A stretch of DNA of 64,000 nt from Branchiostoma lanceolatum (GCF_035083965.1 NC_089738.1:11186734-11250733); one strand, 5' to 3'. Shown: positions 11,001 through 23,562, counted from the first letter of the stretch. Notes: generated by a model not told the origin, from the letters alone. Translations and numbers: made by a program.

Positions 11001-14000
11001 AACTTTGATTCGTACAGTCTACAAATACTCACATTTTTCCTTGACAACTTAATGTTTCTTTGAAATAGTTGAGTACCATTTTGCTCATTCCATCTGGTTA
11101 TCTTTACCTGTAAGGGCTCTAAAGTATGACACTGTGGGGTAGTCCTGTACTTGAATACTAAATCTTGCCAACAGCCCAAGGATCTTGAATAAATTTCTGA
11201 TAGACTGGTCCTTCTGCATGCTGGCATGAGAAGCTGATCATACTACAGTACCCCAAGAAAACGTAGGGCAGTGTTTGTTAGGAATTATTGAGACTATAAG
11301 CCATAGATGATAGTGATGTGATTTCAAATCCCGCTTGCTTAAAAAAAAGTACAAATTTATTTGTATCCATGAATCTGAGTATCTACAATTAGGAAGCATC
11401 AGTATAGTTGTCATCTTATCCAAGAATATGTTTATGATTTTACACCAAAATTCACATATACACATAAATATGTTGATTCTACCTTCTTAGTTTTTAAATT
11501 CTTAAGATTACAATTGAAGGAAAATTTGGGAATTTTAACATATAGCATGACAATGGTGCTTCCATGCACCTCATAGGTACTTCTAAACTGGTACATTGTA
11601 TCATAAGCTAGGACGTTGAAATAATTTACATCTATTAACATTGAATACCTTAAGACAAATTACAATACTTTCAATCAGTGATTAGTCATCATATCTTCAA
11701 AATACTTCAAAAATACCTTCCGTTGGATCCATCTTAGAGTTAAGTAGCAAAAAGAGTAAGTGACTTGATTCTATATCTTCCCTGCCCTGATCCCTGGTAA
11801 CAAAAATTTTCCTGTTGCACAGTCTTAACCCTTACCATGCTACGGTAGCCTTTTGTTACAAAATTTTTAGTAGTTCCGGGGGCTTTATGTAGGTTGAATG
11901 TTAAAAAAGCTCTACTTCTAGGTACTAGTCTTCTTGATACTCAAGACCTGAGTTTTCATGTTTACTAATGATGCAATTTTTTGCTTGCTGTGATTTCTTG
12001 AAGAATTTATAATCCATTTCAAGTATTACATTTTAAATTTTGCTTCTTTTGCTGTGTCATTTGAATTTTGATATGAAGCCACATAACAAAAGTGTCCAAC
12101 AAAGTAAGAGAACAAAAAAAAAATATGAGCCACCTTTATCAACTTATTATCAGCTTGCTACGGTATTTTGCACAGGATAGTCGCATCATCATCTCACATT
12201 TGTCATTTGTGTGGAGCAGTCTCTCTCTGTATTTACATGTCTCCCGTGGGTTTGGGTGTGCCAAAAATCATTGTACTCTGTTTATACCATTTGATGTGTC
12301 TACAGTAACATCTACTAACTCTTCGAGTTTGTTTTTGAATGCAAAATCACCATCTGGAATAAGGCAGGTAACTTTTTCTTGTTTGTTTGACACAAACGCT
12401 TGTCCAACTGTACAAAAGAACCAGAAAATTCTGGCATTCCGAGACATTGTTACATTTCATGAAGTGTTTTTATGAGATACAAGGAATATAAAAAAACTTA
12501 ACAAGTTGGCAACCAAGCCCTGATTTTGGTCCTGTCCATACATGTAGGAGACATACACTTTGTAGTGGCATTATTTTACAATCTGAGAAATCTAAAATCT
12601 AAGTTGACAACATTATGTTGTTGGAAGTAATACACACTTTGAATTTACAAATTCCAAAAATTGGCATATGCATGTCAGTGAAGTTCAGAGATTGGCTTTT
12701 TAGCCTGTTGTTTGGATAGTACTTGGGATCAGTTGTGGCTTTTTCTGTTATGTTAGTATCTCTTTTGATTGTTACAAGCCAGGTAACCATAGTAACATGT
12801 CTCCATGGCTACCTATCAGTATCCATAGTTGCATGTCTTGTGTCCATAGCTATCTGTCTGATGTCCATTGTTTCCCATCTGTTTTCCATGGTTACGTGTC
12901 TGATATCCATGGTTACATGTCTGGTATCCATAGTTACCTGTTTGGTGTCCATGGTTACGTGTCGGGTATCCATGGCTACGTGTCGGGTATCCATGGCTAC
13001 ATGCCTGGTATACATGGTAACATGTCTGGTACCCATGGATGCATGTCTGGTATCCATGGTAACATGCCTGGTATCTATGGTTACCTGTCAGGTGTCCATG
13101 GATACATGAAAGGTGTCCATGGATACATGTCTGATGTCCACGGTTACATGTTTGGTTTCCACTGTGATTGTCAAGTGTATGTCTCCTATGTTAGACAGGA
13201 CCAAACTGGGATGATTTTTTCTCCATTCTACTTGTGCATTGCAACATGTAAAGCAAAATTTTGCTATCATTTTCCTCAAAACCAGTTTGATTGGTATAAC
13301 ACTAAACTTGGTCATGTTGTGTTCATTTTTCTCTTTGAGGAATTTCTAATGTCTCGACAACAAATGTAACGGAATATTAACTAAGAGCAAACGACATGTC
13401 ATACTTATAAAGGGCTTGAAATGTATCAGTAGTAATATGTTGCAAACTTGAAAGGAACCATGACCTTGTTGATTTAATTTCACATTCAAGTAAATTGCAA
13501 GAAAAATGTTCTTCATGTAGGTTATCACAGTTAACCCACAAATTCCTATACAAAATGTAAGTTTGACAAGATTTCATTTTTGGCATTGCCTCTGGGGTGG
13601 AGCTGATAAAGTAGTATTCAAGCTGCAATGTGTGTACATATATTCTAAGTAACGGACAGTAGATCTTTTCTTTGTACCACTTAGTCCATATATTTTTCAT
13701 GATATCTTTAATAGGCAGGTTGATATTTAGCGTACATCTGACAGTATTTCCCGTCAGACCTGCATGACGAGTTAGCCAGGAGTCATATATCAGTTTTGTA
13801 GGAAGACGATCAACGGTACCGTCTAGTTACATGTAAGTCGAAAAAGCCATTTTACTGTCAGAAGGTCCGAGTTACTCACCTCTGCACAGCTGTCTTCCAC
13901 TGTAAAGTTCACGGAGCTTGGTGATGAGTCTACTGTGGAGAAATAAAGTCCTTCCATGTCAGACTATAAGTGTGTTGTGGTTGTTTGTGGTGTCTGTATC

Positions 14001-17000
14001 TTGTGTATCATGCTGCATGCTACACCTTTGTGGGATCCACTCTCTCTCTCCATTGCCATAAACGTGACTAACTAACTGCCATTCTTTGGCACACTTGTTT
14101 GTGATTAACACGGGGTCTTCTTACATCTTATACTTCACTTCTTTCTTTTATTAGCCAGGCAAACAGTATATCTAATTTAATGATAAGTGAAGTTACCATG
14201 ATGGTTTTTAGATGTTTTATGCAAAAATACTTTCAGTTTTACATGGTTGGTATAAAGACTCATATCAATTTCTCATAAATTAAAAAAGGAGTGACTGTAA
14301 ACTTCTTATTGCCGAATGTGACTGCCCTTTAAGTTACCAAATATCTTCAATACACATGATGAGAAAGATCTACGTGTGTATGATGGTGTAAACCATTTTT
14401 AACTAAACATAGTTGAGAATTGTCTATCTTTCACTCACACAATAAAGAAACTATGCAAGGTAAAGCATGGGGACTGCTGCTCAAGTAGGGATACACAGAT
14501 GGTAGATGGATCAAATTGGCCTTTAAGTGCCCGCCTCCAAACCACAAAGTGTTGTATGAATTTTGAAAACATAATTCCCTGTGTTAATTAGATATGTAGT
14601 CCACAAAGCCAAGAAAAAGACTGTTACAGCCCCAAACAAGATTTTGTGTCACATAGACTAAATGAACATGCTTGTACAAGTCCCTTCCAAACTGAACAAT
14701 GCAGAAAGAAAGCTTAAAATGGATGATAAATTCAAACCTAAGGCATATTTGATACCTTCAGTCAGTCTTTTTTCCTGGATGACATTGCAAATGTGGCAGA
14801 GTCAAAACATGATATCAAACTTGATGCAAAAGTTCAAATGTAATCGTTGCCTCAAACGATTGTGAAGCAAAACTAATATTTCAAGAACTTTGCGTTAGTG
14901 GTACATAATTTCATCCTCAAAACCTGTCAAGTCTATTTGCACAAACTGTAATGAAAGTTGTCATTTTGATGAAGTTTCCTTTATTTCAGTAACCCTAGGG
15001 TTATTGGCCCTAAAGGATGTACATGTATATTTGGGAGTTTATATTCAAATTCCCCTCAATGTTGCTCAATTGTTAGCCTTCATTTTCCTGTCTGCAGGAG
15101 TTACTGAAAAGAAAACGTAACACAATGAAAAATCCTGTAGAAGTAAAACTTTCGATTCTTAACTTATAAAAATAGGATAAAAGTTCAAGTTTAAACGTCT
15201 TCCTGTCAAGACTTGGTACAATTATTGCAAGAAATTTCGTTCTTTACAACGGATGTAAACTGTGAACTTCAACCTTGGAAATTCAGAACAAAATTTATAC
15301 ACACACATGTACACAAGCACACATACATGTACACATGCACACACACATGCACACACGCACAGCCCTCAAGTCCCTGGATAAGTTAAGCCTATATGTTTGC
15401 CCCATTCAGTTAGCTAGCTTGTGGATTAACAAGAGTGATCTAAGTCGAAACTTTTCCCCACCAACAACAGAGATAATTCCCGAGACACCAACCAAAGTGC
15501 GTAAGATCGACCCGTCCTCCATCGGCGACATCCCGGGAAACGTCAGCGCCGAGAAATCGCCCATGCTGAGCCCGCTGTCGTCCGTTTCCACGTCCCCCCA
15601 ACCCTCCGTCATCAGTCAGGACAGAAGTCCGCTGGTGACGGCGCCGTCACAAGAGGAGGAAGAGACAAGAAAGAAGGTATTAAAGAACACCAAGGTAATA
15701 ATGATGTAACAAGGACCAAACCACGTCTTCCAATCACCTGGAAATAAGGTCCATCAATCTACATAGGGTGCATGGTAACCAGAACATTGTTAATTACATC
15801 TTGATGATTTCTGCATGTTTTCTGCATGTTTTCATAAACTTGTGTGGTACTGCATGGGTAACAGTTGAATTTAATTTTGTCAGATACCAGGACACATACA
15901 TACAATTCCCCTTTGAAGCCAATTTCTCTGTGGTGTATACCCTGATACACATGTCTTACATGTAAAAATGTGACTAACAAAATTATTTCAACCTATTGCA
16001 AAGTTAGAAGGCAGAAATATCATAAAAAATTGTATATTTTATGGTGGTAACGACGCTTTGCTATGCTTTTTTGTTTGTTTTATGATGTAGATTTATTTTT
16101 CTACTACGTTTTTGCCACCCTGCAGTACATGCACATGTGTATATGTTGTGTCATGCCCTTGACAAGTGTGCCCTTGCCTTTCAGCGGTACCCGGCGGACA
16201 AAGCCTACTACATTGCCAAGGAGCTCTTGTCGACAGAAAGAACGTAAGGGACATTTTCCTGTCCGACAATATTCTTGAGCTGCAAAGTGCAAATGTTCAT
16301 GTTTTTATTGTGTAATGTGTATACAAAAACTGTACAAAACTAGTTGTCAGCCTGTAATCTATATAAGATATGGCAGAAAACAGAAATACTGTATTAACCT
16401 TATCCCTGCTGCCTAACTCTGTAACCGATAGGGAATTGGGTGCCAAATGGCTACTTCAGTGTGCTAAAGGTTAATAGAATGTGTTCCTCCTTACCCCTTC
16501 CAAATATGTTGTTCATGCAATGAAGATCTGATGCTGCAGTTCTGTGCTGAAACACTAGGAGGGGCAATAATACAGTTGACTGTTTTATCATCAGTTGTCC
16601 TGTAACTGTTTTAAACACTTTCTTTCTGTACAGGTACCTAAAGGATCTTGAAGTTATAGTTGTGGTAAGAAATTTTAATATCTCTAGTTAGTGTTTCTTA
16701 TCCAGTGTCATTTGATATTCTATGAATATTATGTCCTTTGTAGTTGAACACTTTTAGCAATCACAACAAATCAAACAATTCAGAAAATGATTTTTGAGCA
16801 ATTTCATATTTTGCATTCAGATTTCAAAGAGGATGTAACATTGTGTGGATCTGGTGTATTCAAATTTTGAATAAAATTTTTTTCACAACTGAGGACAGTA
16901 TAATAATCTTTAAAACTTAACCTTCTCCCTGCTGCCTAACTCTGTAACCAATAGAGAATGGGGTGCCAAACAGTTACTTTAATATGCTAATGGCTAAGCA

Positions 17001-20000
17001 TCAAGAAAAAGATTGTCTTTGTTGTTGAGAGTTTTCTCCTGTGTGTCTGCAGTGGTTCAGGAATGCAGTTATCCAGGACATGTCCATCACAGAGTCCCTG
17101 GCTCACCTACTGTTTGACAACTTCGACCCCCTGTATGAGTTCCATAGGGGCTTCCTGAAGGAGATAGAGCAGAGAATGGCCCTGTGGTGAGTACATGATG
17201 ACGCCTTGAGTTCATCATCATCATAAGTTGACATCTAAGGTCTTGTTTCAGTATTATTCCGAGTCTACATTTGTATGTACTCCAAAATACATGTACCCCG
17301 GAAGTCTCAGTCTGGTAAAAAATTATGGTGCCCAAAAGATATGTTAAAAATTATCACAACTTCCTTTTAATAATTGCCAGCTGATAAAAAGTATCTGAAA
17401 TTGAAGCCTGTTTGAGATCAGTCAGGTAAGGGTCGGCAGCCGAGCCATTAATTGCTTTCTTAAATTTGTGGACATATGACTAAATTATGTCATGTGGTGA
17501 TGCCTTTTAGTTTTTATGTTCAAGTATGTTCAATTGATTCTTATTCTAGGTTACACTCACGTATCAAGCCAACGAATTCAATGTGTTGCTTATTTTAACC
17601 AATGAAGTAGACCAGTTAAACTTTTTACAGCCTTTCTAACCAGCTAAGTTTGTATGTTGACCAGGGAGGGAAGATCCAATGCACATCTGAAAGGCGACTA
17701 TCAAAGGATCGGAGACATCCTGCTCAAGAACATGAAGTCACTCAAGGTAAGCCATACACCAACACCAGACCAATTCCTTTCAGTGGTACAGATCAGATAA
17801 GATCAGAGCAGATAAGATGTCGTAGTGCTAGGCAGAAAACTTGAATTGGACTTTATTCACTCCCTGAAAACTATGGATATGTGTATAGACTTTCCATTTG
17901 CAACATGACCTATGTTGTGCCCTTGGGAAAGGCATTTTACCTGACTTTCCTTACTCCACCCAGGTGTAAAAACGGGTATCTGACTTTGGTTCGAGAGGTA
18001 AAAGGTAGTGGAAGTAGAGTGTTGGGCTCCAACTTCCAATAGCGTGCCCTAGACACAATGGATAACAACCCACTGCCTCTACGGCCTCAAAAAAAGACTA
18101 TGGGACTACCTTTACCTTATCTAACCTTTACACCAGGTCACACATACTCTTCTCTTCCTCAGTTGTACATGCAGCACATTGAGAAACATGAGGAGATTCT
18201 CCTGGAGATGGAGAAGGCCACCAGGAGGAACCAGAAGCTGGAGAACGTCTACAAGGAGTTTGAGATGCAGAAGGTGTGCTACCTGCCGCTCAACACCTTC
18301 CTCCTGAAGCCAGCCCAGAGACTCCTGCACTACAGGCTCATCCTGGAGAGTGAGTAACACTAATAAACAAAAGAGTTCCACGACCCCTTACCTTTGACTA
18401 CAGTTTTGTCCTTTATGCTAATCAGACCCTTATTTTACACAATACCTATGCCAAGAAGGTTATGTTTGTAGCGGTGTAACAGTGCTTGTGGTTCTGCAGC
18501 ATACATGTAACTCAAGAAGCTATGGATGGATTGTTGTGAAATTTGGTATGTGGTTATGTCTTGCGCTATAAAAGAGATTATTAGATATGGGACCCCCTTG
18601 AGGCTTTCTATGGTACTGCAGCAGAACCTGTTTTTCCTATCTCGTGTTCTGGATAAGCTATTGTCTTGATTTTTAGGTGGTAAATAGCTCTTGTCCCCGG
18701 GAAGAAGTGGCATAAGTGTGGGCCCACTGGCAGCTTCCTTTGGAACTAACTGCAGGGTTCTTAACATAATATCAAGAACAACTGTAACAAGCAAGTTAGA
18801 TTTTACCCTTTTTTCCCTCAGGACTGGTGAAACATTACCCAGTGGATCACAGGGACTACAAGGACTGCAGAGGTGAATATTTCTGGTTGTTTGTATGCTT
18901 TTTAAATGGAGACCTTTCCTGTGAATTTGCATATTGGTTCAAAACTAGGGGTATAGCCTGCACTTGTCACTGACAAACTCTTTTCTTTTTTTTTCCTTGC
19001 AGCTGCATTGGCTGAAATTATGGAGGCTACCAGTAATGTCCAGGACAGCATGAATAGACTGGTGAGTATGCACCCATACAATAAATCTTGTGAGAGATAA
19101 GCTAGTAGCAATGTAGTTAAATTTGTAAAAATTTTCAGCTTTACAGTTTCTGCATCAGTATGGATATTTTGTTGTTTTCCCACAGGAGAACTTCCAGAAG
19201 CTGACAGAGCTGCAGAGAGACTTAGTGAGCTGTGACAACCTGGTGCAACCTGGCCGGGTATGGTGCAACCTTCCAATGTCCGCATGTAGAAATTATCACT
19301 TATATGGACTGCACTGTAAAAGCTATCTCAGAAGCTGAGCTAATGATCTGTTTTTGCTGGTAGAAGACTATTAGAGATATCTTGGCCCATTCTTACTAGA
19401 GCTAGAATGGTTAAGGTGGGGTGGCATGGTGCATATTAGATGTACTGTTTGTGGTTTGTCATTTTTCATTCATTTACATCTATTTTATAACTTCATTGTT
19501 GAATCCCTGAATATTGTGCTACTTGTTAAGACATACATGCACGTGCTTGTAACAAATGTAACATTTTGAAGGGGGGGAAGTGCTCATAGAGCTGAATCTC
19601 TTATTGTATGTCTTCCCTCTTGCAGGAGTTCATCAGAGAAGGTTGTCTTCACAAGTTATCCAGAAAGGGCTTCCAACAGAGGATGTTTTTCCTGGTCAGT
19701 ATTGTAGCATCACTTTGGATGAAGAGTTGTTCATTTCATGTCGGTTTAGTTAGCTTCTTGCCGCTTAGCTTCTATGGTGTAGATATTGGTTGATATTCTT
19801 TGTTCCTCCTCAGTTTTCGGATATGATCCTGTACACCAGTAAGGGCGTGACGGCTACAAACCAGTTCAAGGTTCACGGACAAATGCCTGTGCGAGGCATG
19901 GTGGTGAGTTGGAAAAACGGTTCTGCACAAACAGACTTAGCAGTAGTCGACTCTGTGTAAGGAGTCTACGTTCTCGGTGTCCGTATGTGTGTGTTTGTAT

Positions 20001-23000
20001 GGGTTGGTGTGTCCACAGTTATTTGAATACACTGTAAGTCCAATGACAGGAATTCAGTGGGTTGCCAAAGTGGCAGGAAGTACAGGTCAGAGGTGATAGA
20101 TGATGTCGATGTTGTAACTAACAATAGTAGGGATTGCACACATTGTACATGTAGAACCTGTGTGTGCTGTTCAGGTTAACATGAGGAACTCTTGAATCAG
20201 CGTAACACAGAGACAGCACAAGCTACTGTTAATGAACATTTGGCTGGGGAAAGTAAAATAGCTAGATCCTGCTACAGAATCAATTCTACCAAAACAGGTG
20301 AATATTCATGCTAAAATTGCCTTTACCCTATGCTGTACATTGGCAGTACATATATAACTACAGAATTCAATACAAATACATATTCTCCATAGAAAATGTC
20401 AGAATCCAATACAAACATTACAGAAAAATAATACAGAACCCAATACAAATACTCATCTGCTATACTTTACCATAAAATGTTTATTTCCTGTCAGTACCAG
20501 TGTTATTGATGAAGCTCTATGCTAATATGCTGTATTTGGTTCAGGTTGAGGAGAGTGAGATGGAGCGTGCTGTGGCCAACTGTTTCACCGTCTATAGTAC
20601 CAACAAGTCCGTAGTGGTGGCAGCAAGGTATGTTCTGTGAATTATAAGCTTCATTGGGTTGCTAGGTCAATGGAACATAAGGCTTTTCTAACAAGTGCCT
20701 CAAAAGTGTTTCCAATATAGATGAAAAGGTGCTATATTTCAAGGAAATATTCTATTTAATGTGTAATACTATTCATAATTTGACAGAAAACTATTTGTGT
20801 CTTTGATCAATTTAACTTAGACACCCTAACAACTCTTTCATCATTACACAACAGAGTCTCAGCTTACATTTTTCATCATGTTCTGTTACGTGGGCATCTT
20901 ATGTACATTTGCTTGTATCGGTATGTTTGTTGGAAGGGTGGCCACTGTTCATTTTCTGCATTTGGCCGATGCTTATAAAGCTATCCTGTTCTACTGGCAG
21001 CACTGCAAGTCAGCTTTACCACATACATTATTCCAATGTTTGACTGATGCCTTCCCTACAGTACGACTGAGGAGAAAGACAAGTGGATGGAGGACATCAA
21101 TGATGTGATCGTCAACGCAGCGGAGAGAGGACTGGGCTCCCAGGACTCCTCCTTCAGCAGTGAGTACACATAGATTCTGTAAATGGCTTTAAGTTTGCAG
21201 CAATTTAACTTCACGGTAAGGAGAAAATGGAGGGTCTGTGGTGGTTTTGAGTTCATGGTTGGAACAATGGTACTCATTGTTTGAAGATCGGGTCTGTTTT
21301 TAGTCGTATCTTGTTAGAATTTGCACTTAGTCACCAGGTGCCTCCAATACATCATGATACTGTACAATGTACAGTACACTTAGACAAGGGGGTAGACAAA
21401 GTGTTTGTGGTGGTATTAAGTTCGTGATGAAGAGCTTGCTGTGCAAACTGCACAGATAAATCTACCAGAAAAATTTCAACATTTAGTGTCATATCGTATG
21501 ATAGGTTTAGTTTACCACAGCAAATTTAGGGGCATTCACTGAACAGTTGTGGGTGTGTAAAAAAGATGTAACTGTCTTCTATGACATAAAGGTTCTTGCA
21601 TATTCCTGTTAACAGTGATTTTTGTCTTGGAATTAACCGAAATGTGACAATTTTGTGTCCAGGGTCGTCTGACGAGATGGGTATGGACCGAGAGGACGGA
21701 CAGGATGAGTCGGAGGACGATGTTCATTCGCCGCGGGGATCGCTGGACCGCAGCCACACCCATCACCGTGCCAACACAACCATGCACGTGTGCTGGCACA
21801 GGAACACCAGCGTCAGCATGGCAGACCATACCAAGTCTGTGGAGGTCAGAAGGATGCTCTTTTAGATTTTCTTTTATACTTGTATTTCTTTCAAAATTTA
21901 CAACATTCAATACATGTGAAAAATCATAATTGGTCGGCTGTAGCTATGAGCTATGTGAAAAAAAGCAAAGGTTGTAGAAGCTTTATTTGATGACAACAAG
22001 TACAAGTGTGTGATCATTTTGTTCCACAGAACCAACTGAGTGGATATCTCCTGAGAAAATTCAAGAACAGCAACGGATGGCAGAAACTTTGGGTTGTCTT
22101 CACCAACTTCTGTCTGTTTTTCTACAAGACTCATCAGGTACAAGGCACAGATACTAAACATATTGACTCGACCCTTTTTCCCCCCCTCCTACCACCCTTT
22201 TGTCATAAGGCTTTCTCCACCAATGTGTTAGATTTTTCATACATTGCTGGAATATATGTATTGTTCATGTATAGGTCACTAAATACAGAATGTTTTGACT
22301 CAACTTTTGCATGCTTGTATCACAAAGCCTTCTCTACAAATGGTGTTGTACATGTACTTCTCTTACATTTCAGGAACACATGTGTTGATAATGTACGCGT
22401 CACAAATAGTACAGATTTTTTTACTCACCCCTTTATGCCCTGCCTCCCATGTGTCACAAAGCCTTCTCTACCAATGGTGTAACAGCTGTACTTCTCATAC
22501 ATTTCTGAAATATATGTTTTGTTCATGTACAAATGTATGAGTCACAAATAGCACAGACTCAACTCTTACATGCCCCCCTCCCACTTGTATCACAAATCCT
22601 AATGTCTACCAATGGTGTACAACTTCTCCCACTTTTCTGGAATACATGTGTTGTCAAGAGCCTGACCATGTGATTGGTTTGCAGGATGATTACCCCCTGG
22701 CCAGCCTGCCCCTGCTGGGTTACCAGGTGTCGACCCCTGGAGAAACCGACAACATCCACAAGGACTACGTCTTCAAGCTCCAGTTCAAGACACACGTGTA
22801 CTTCTTCCGCGCAGAGAGCGAGTACACCTTTGGCAGGTCAGTCGTGTGCTGTTGTTCAGATAGCATCACTCAAATTGTACCCAGTTTCTTGGCAAATCAA
22901 TATTCCAAGTCCATTGTTTCTATGCAAAAAAACATTCATCTTTTCTAAACAATTATGTTTGTCTTCATCATTTCAGCCCTTTGCTGCATGTAGAGTAAGA

Positions 23001-23562
23001 GTTTAACATGTCGTAATATCTGAGAAAGTTGTTAGATGAATTCTCGTTATGCACAGGTGCTGCCATTAGCAGTTTAGGTTTAATTCACACTAGCAAATAA
23101 TTGTTGAAGTGCAATTGCATGTATTATGAAGTTTGTCATAAACTGTTGAAGGGATATACCTGTAGCTCAACTGGTAGCAGCCTCACAGTTGAGCTCCTGG
23201 TTCCAATCATTTGATAACTGGGAGGCCCCGGCTCACCCCTGGGTTGGGGACATCTTGGTTGGGGCTTCATCTGTCTTTTGGAAGGGACGTAAAATGGGGA
23301 TCTTATGTCTGAGGAGGTGCCTTGAGTATGTTAAAGGGGAAGGGCTAGCAACCCCTCCATGTAAGAATATACCCTGCTACTGGAACAGTAAGGAAACTTG
23401 TTGCCACTAGGTACTACAAGGGTTTGAACAAACAAATCAACTGCTGATTGAGAAATAACTGTTTAACTTGATTTATGTGCACTGCTTAGGTGGATGGAGG
23501 TGATCAGCAGTGCGACCTTCTCAGCCAGCAGGACCCGCATCTTCAGCAGGAAGGAGAGTTAG
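2099..23562 (+). CDS. FARP1: FERM, RhoGEF and PH domain protein (FARP1/FARP2 orthologue), 5' end missing
   Basis: Rho-family GEF linking membrane/cytoskeleton (FERM) to Rho/Rac activation (DH-PH). Exons: 2099-2196, 3223-3346, 5514-5661, 6046-6141, 6510-6673, 7265-7339, 7748-7944, 15471-15694, 16185-16243, 16634-16664, 17053-17186, 17665-17746, 18163-18349, 18822-18872, 19003-19061, 19186-19257, 19626-19694, 19814-19903, 20545-20627, 21062-21159, 21663-21844, 22030-22137, 22685-22836, 23490-23562. All junctions are GT-AG with matching phase, giving 884 residues. FERM F2/F3 plus FERM-adjacent region is about residues 1-290 ([19 protein letters not shown]). DH is about 375-600, starting [14 protein letters not shown], with [16 protein letters not shown]1 is about 600-715 ([11 protein letters not shown]) and PH2 about 774-875 ([11 protein letters not shown]). 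FERM F1 exons lie left of the window. One amphioxus gene probably corresponds to both vertebrate FARP1 and FARP2. Confidence 0.95.
2149..2436 (+). repeat. Fourfold 72-bp tandem repeat of a FARP exon end plus its donor site
   Basis: The last about 45 bp of the exon ending at 2196, its donor and about 27 bp of intron are repeated at exactly 72-bp steps (the CTCATGGCG core at 2172, 2244, 2316 and 2388). Copies 1 and 2 retain AAG|GTGTGT. In copies 3 and 4 the donor has become CAAAGAGGGG and is dead. Using donor 2 would bring an in-frame TAA (CAA GGT GTG TAA) into the message. Confidence 0.92.
2870..3135 (-). mobile_element. SINE family A, reverse copy
   Basis: The reverse complement carries a tRNA-like head (TAGCTCAACAGGTAGCAGCC, then a B-box-like GGTTCAAGTCCCGG) followed by a tail related to 23150-23425, 33985-34225 (-) and 56885-57045. 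It lies in a FARP intron. The RNA polymerase III promoter assignment rests on the A/B box pattern only. Confidence 0.75.
3571..3643. mobile_element. 73-bp MITE flanked by TTAA
   Basis: The element runs from CCTTTAGCACACTGAAG to GCAGCAGGGAGAAGG and is bracketed exactly by TTAA on both sides (3567-3570, 3644-3647). At least eight relatives are in the window: 6180-6250, 16398-16470, 16921-16990, 33845-33917, 38056-38131, 43060-43136, 9651-9707 and 11829-11900. TTAA target duplication is characteristic of piggyBac-type transposition; the superfamily is an inference. Confidence 0.8.
3754..5421. mobile_element. 1.67-kb non-autonomous TIR DNA transposon with TA target duplication
   Basis: The ends form an inverted repeat of 27 bp with one mismatch: 3752-3778 (TAGAGTCCATTCCAAGTCAC and on) and 5397-5423. 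The outermost TA on each side can be read as the duplicated target, leaving GAGTCC...GGACTC termini, as in Tc1/mariner-like elements. No transposase frame is inside; the longest frames are under 85 codons. The body has AT-rich shoulders with many TTTCGAAA-like words and a GC-rich centre, and carries a perfect palindrome at 4628-4754. It sits in the FARP intron between exons 3223-3346 and 5514-5661. Confidence 0.8.
4628..4754. repeat. Perfect palindrome, 63-bp arms, 1-nt centre
   Basis: 4628-4690 and 4692-4754 are exact reverse complements around a single A at 4691. The word ATCTCTGG occurs directly on both sides (4621-4628 and 4755-4762), giving a 7- or 8-bp direct repeat that looks like a target-site duplication. 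It may be a fold-back/hAT-like micro-element or a recent inversion-duplication. Confidence 0.95.
6180..6250. mobile_element. TTAA MITE, right end decayed
   Basis: TTAA at 6176-6179 precedes CCTTCTCCCTGCTGCC. The body matches the other copies up to GTGTGCTAAAG, after which the GGTTAA end is missing. It is in a FARP intron 38 bp after the exon ending at 6141. Confidence 0.7.
7748..9239 (+). CDS. Alternative long 3' exon of FARP: FERM-only isoform C-terminus
   Basis: The exon starting at 7748 stays open in the FARP frame past its donor at 7944/7945 and runs to a TAG at 9237-9239, adding 431 residues. The extension begins with a His/Met-rich heptad-like segment ([26 protein letters not shown]). 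It continues as a Ser/Pro/Asn-rich low-complexity tail with a repeated LHITED motif and ends [12 protein letters not shown]. Base composition and the long open frame look like real coding sequence. A second strong donor (GAG|GTAAGA) lies at 8627/8628, phase 0. If no donor is used, the protein stops after FERM plus this tail and lacks DH and PH domains. A polyadenylation signal at 10844 would fit. Whether the short form, long form or both are made cannot be settled from DNA. Confidence 0.7.
9651..9707. mobile_element. Short TTAA MITE relative
   Basis: TTAA at 9647-9650 and 9708-9711 flank a 57-bp relative whose ends read CCTTCATGATGCTAAGGTAG and GGCAGGAGGGAGAGGG. It is internally deleted relative to the 73-bp copies. 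Confidence 0.65.
10844..10849 (+). promoter_or_regulatory. Candidate polyadenylation signal for the short FARP isoform
   Basis: A canonical AATAAA occurs 1.6 kb after the stop codon at 9239. A second AATAAA at 13942 is an alternative. No transcript evidence is available. Confidence 0.4.
12780..13165. repeat. 21-bp minisatellite
   Basis: About eighteen degenerate 21-bp units share the core CATGGTTACATGTCTGG. The period is a multiple of three, so frames on both strands stay open across it. It lies in the large FARP intron. Confidence 0.9.
16398..16470. mobile_element. 73-bp TTAA-flanked MITE (intact copy)
   Basis: Same length as the copy at 3571-3643 but in the opposite orientation, with TTAA at 16394-16397 and 16471-16474. 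It starts CCTTATCCCTGCTGCCTAAC and ends CAGTGTGCTAAAGG. It lies in the intron after the first DH exon. Confidence 0.8.
16921..16990. mobile_element. TTAA MITE, right end decayed
   Basis: The left end is intact (TTAA at 16917-16920, then CCTTCTCCCTGCTGCC). The right end has drifted (AATATGCTAATGG) and the distal TTAA is lost. Confidence 0.65.
17890..18115 (+). mobile_element. SINE-like repeat (family C)
   Basis: It includes TGTGCCCTTGGGAAAGGCAT, TTCCTTACTCCACCCAGGTG and a tail GTGCCCTAGACACAATGG. The first two segments are also present, diverged, in SINE family B copies (for example 46510-46575 and 55785-55845), so the two families share a central module. It ends about 45 bp before the exon at 18163. 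Confidence 0.65.
23150..23425 (+). mobile_element. SINE family A, forward copy
   Basis: A tRNA-like head has an A-box-like TGTAGCTCAACTGGTAGCAG and a B-box-like CTGGTTCCAATC. The tail contains GGAAGGGACGTAAAATGGGG and TAAAGGGGAAGGG, matching 56885-57045. It lies in the last FARP intron, about 65 bp before the terminal exon. Confidence 0.75.

Larger units (their letters stand above)
9240..15470. other. Large FARP intron / 3'UTR of the short isoform
   Basis: This follows the stop of the FERM-only isoform and precedes the exon at 15471. No convincing exon was found. It holds AATAAA at 10844-10849 and 13942-13947, TTAA MITE relatives at 9651-9707 and 11829-11900, a 21-bp minisatellite at 12780-13165 and a short CA-rich tract at 15298-15362. 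Confidence 0.6.

Noticed and set aside
12723..13369. 128- and 190-residue frames and a minus-strand partner
   Set aside because: Products of the 21-bp minisatellite; no motif, no splice context.
23150..23230. tRNA gene
   Set aside because: A- and B-box-like words are present, but the cloverleaf stems do not pair and the same head recurs in SINE copies; called a SINE.
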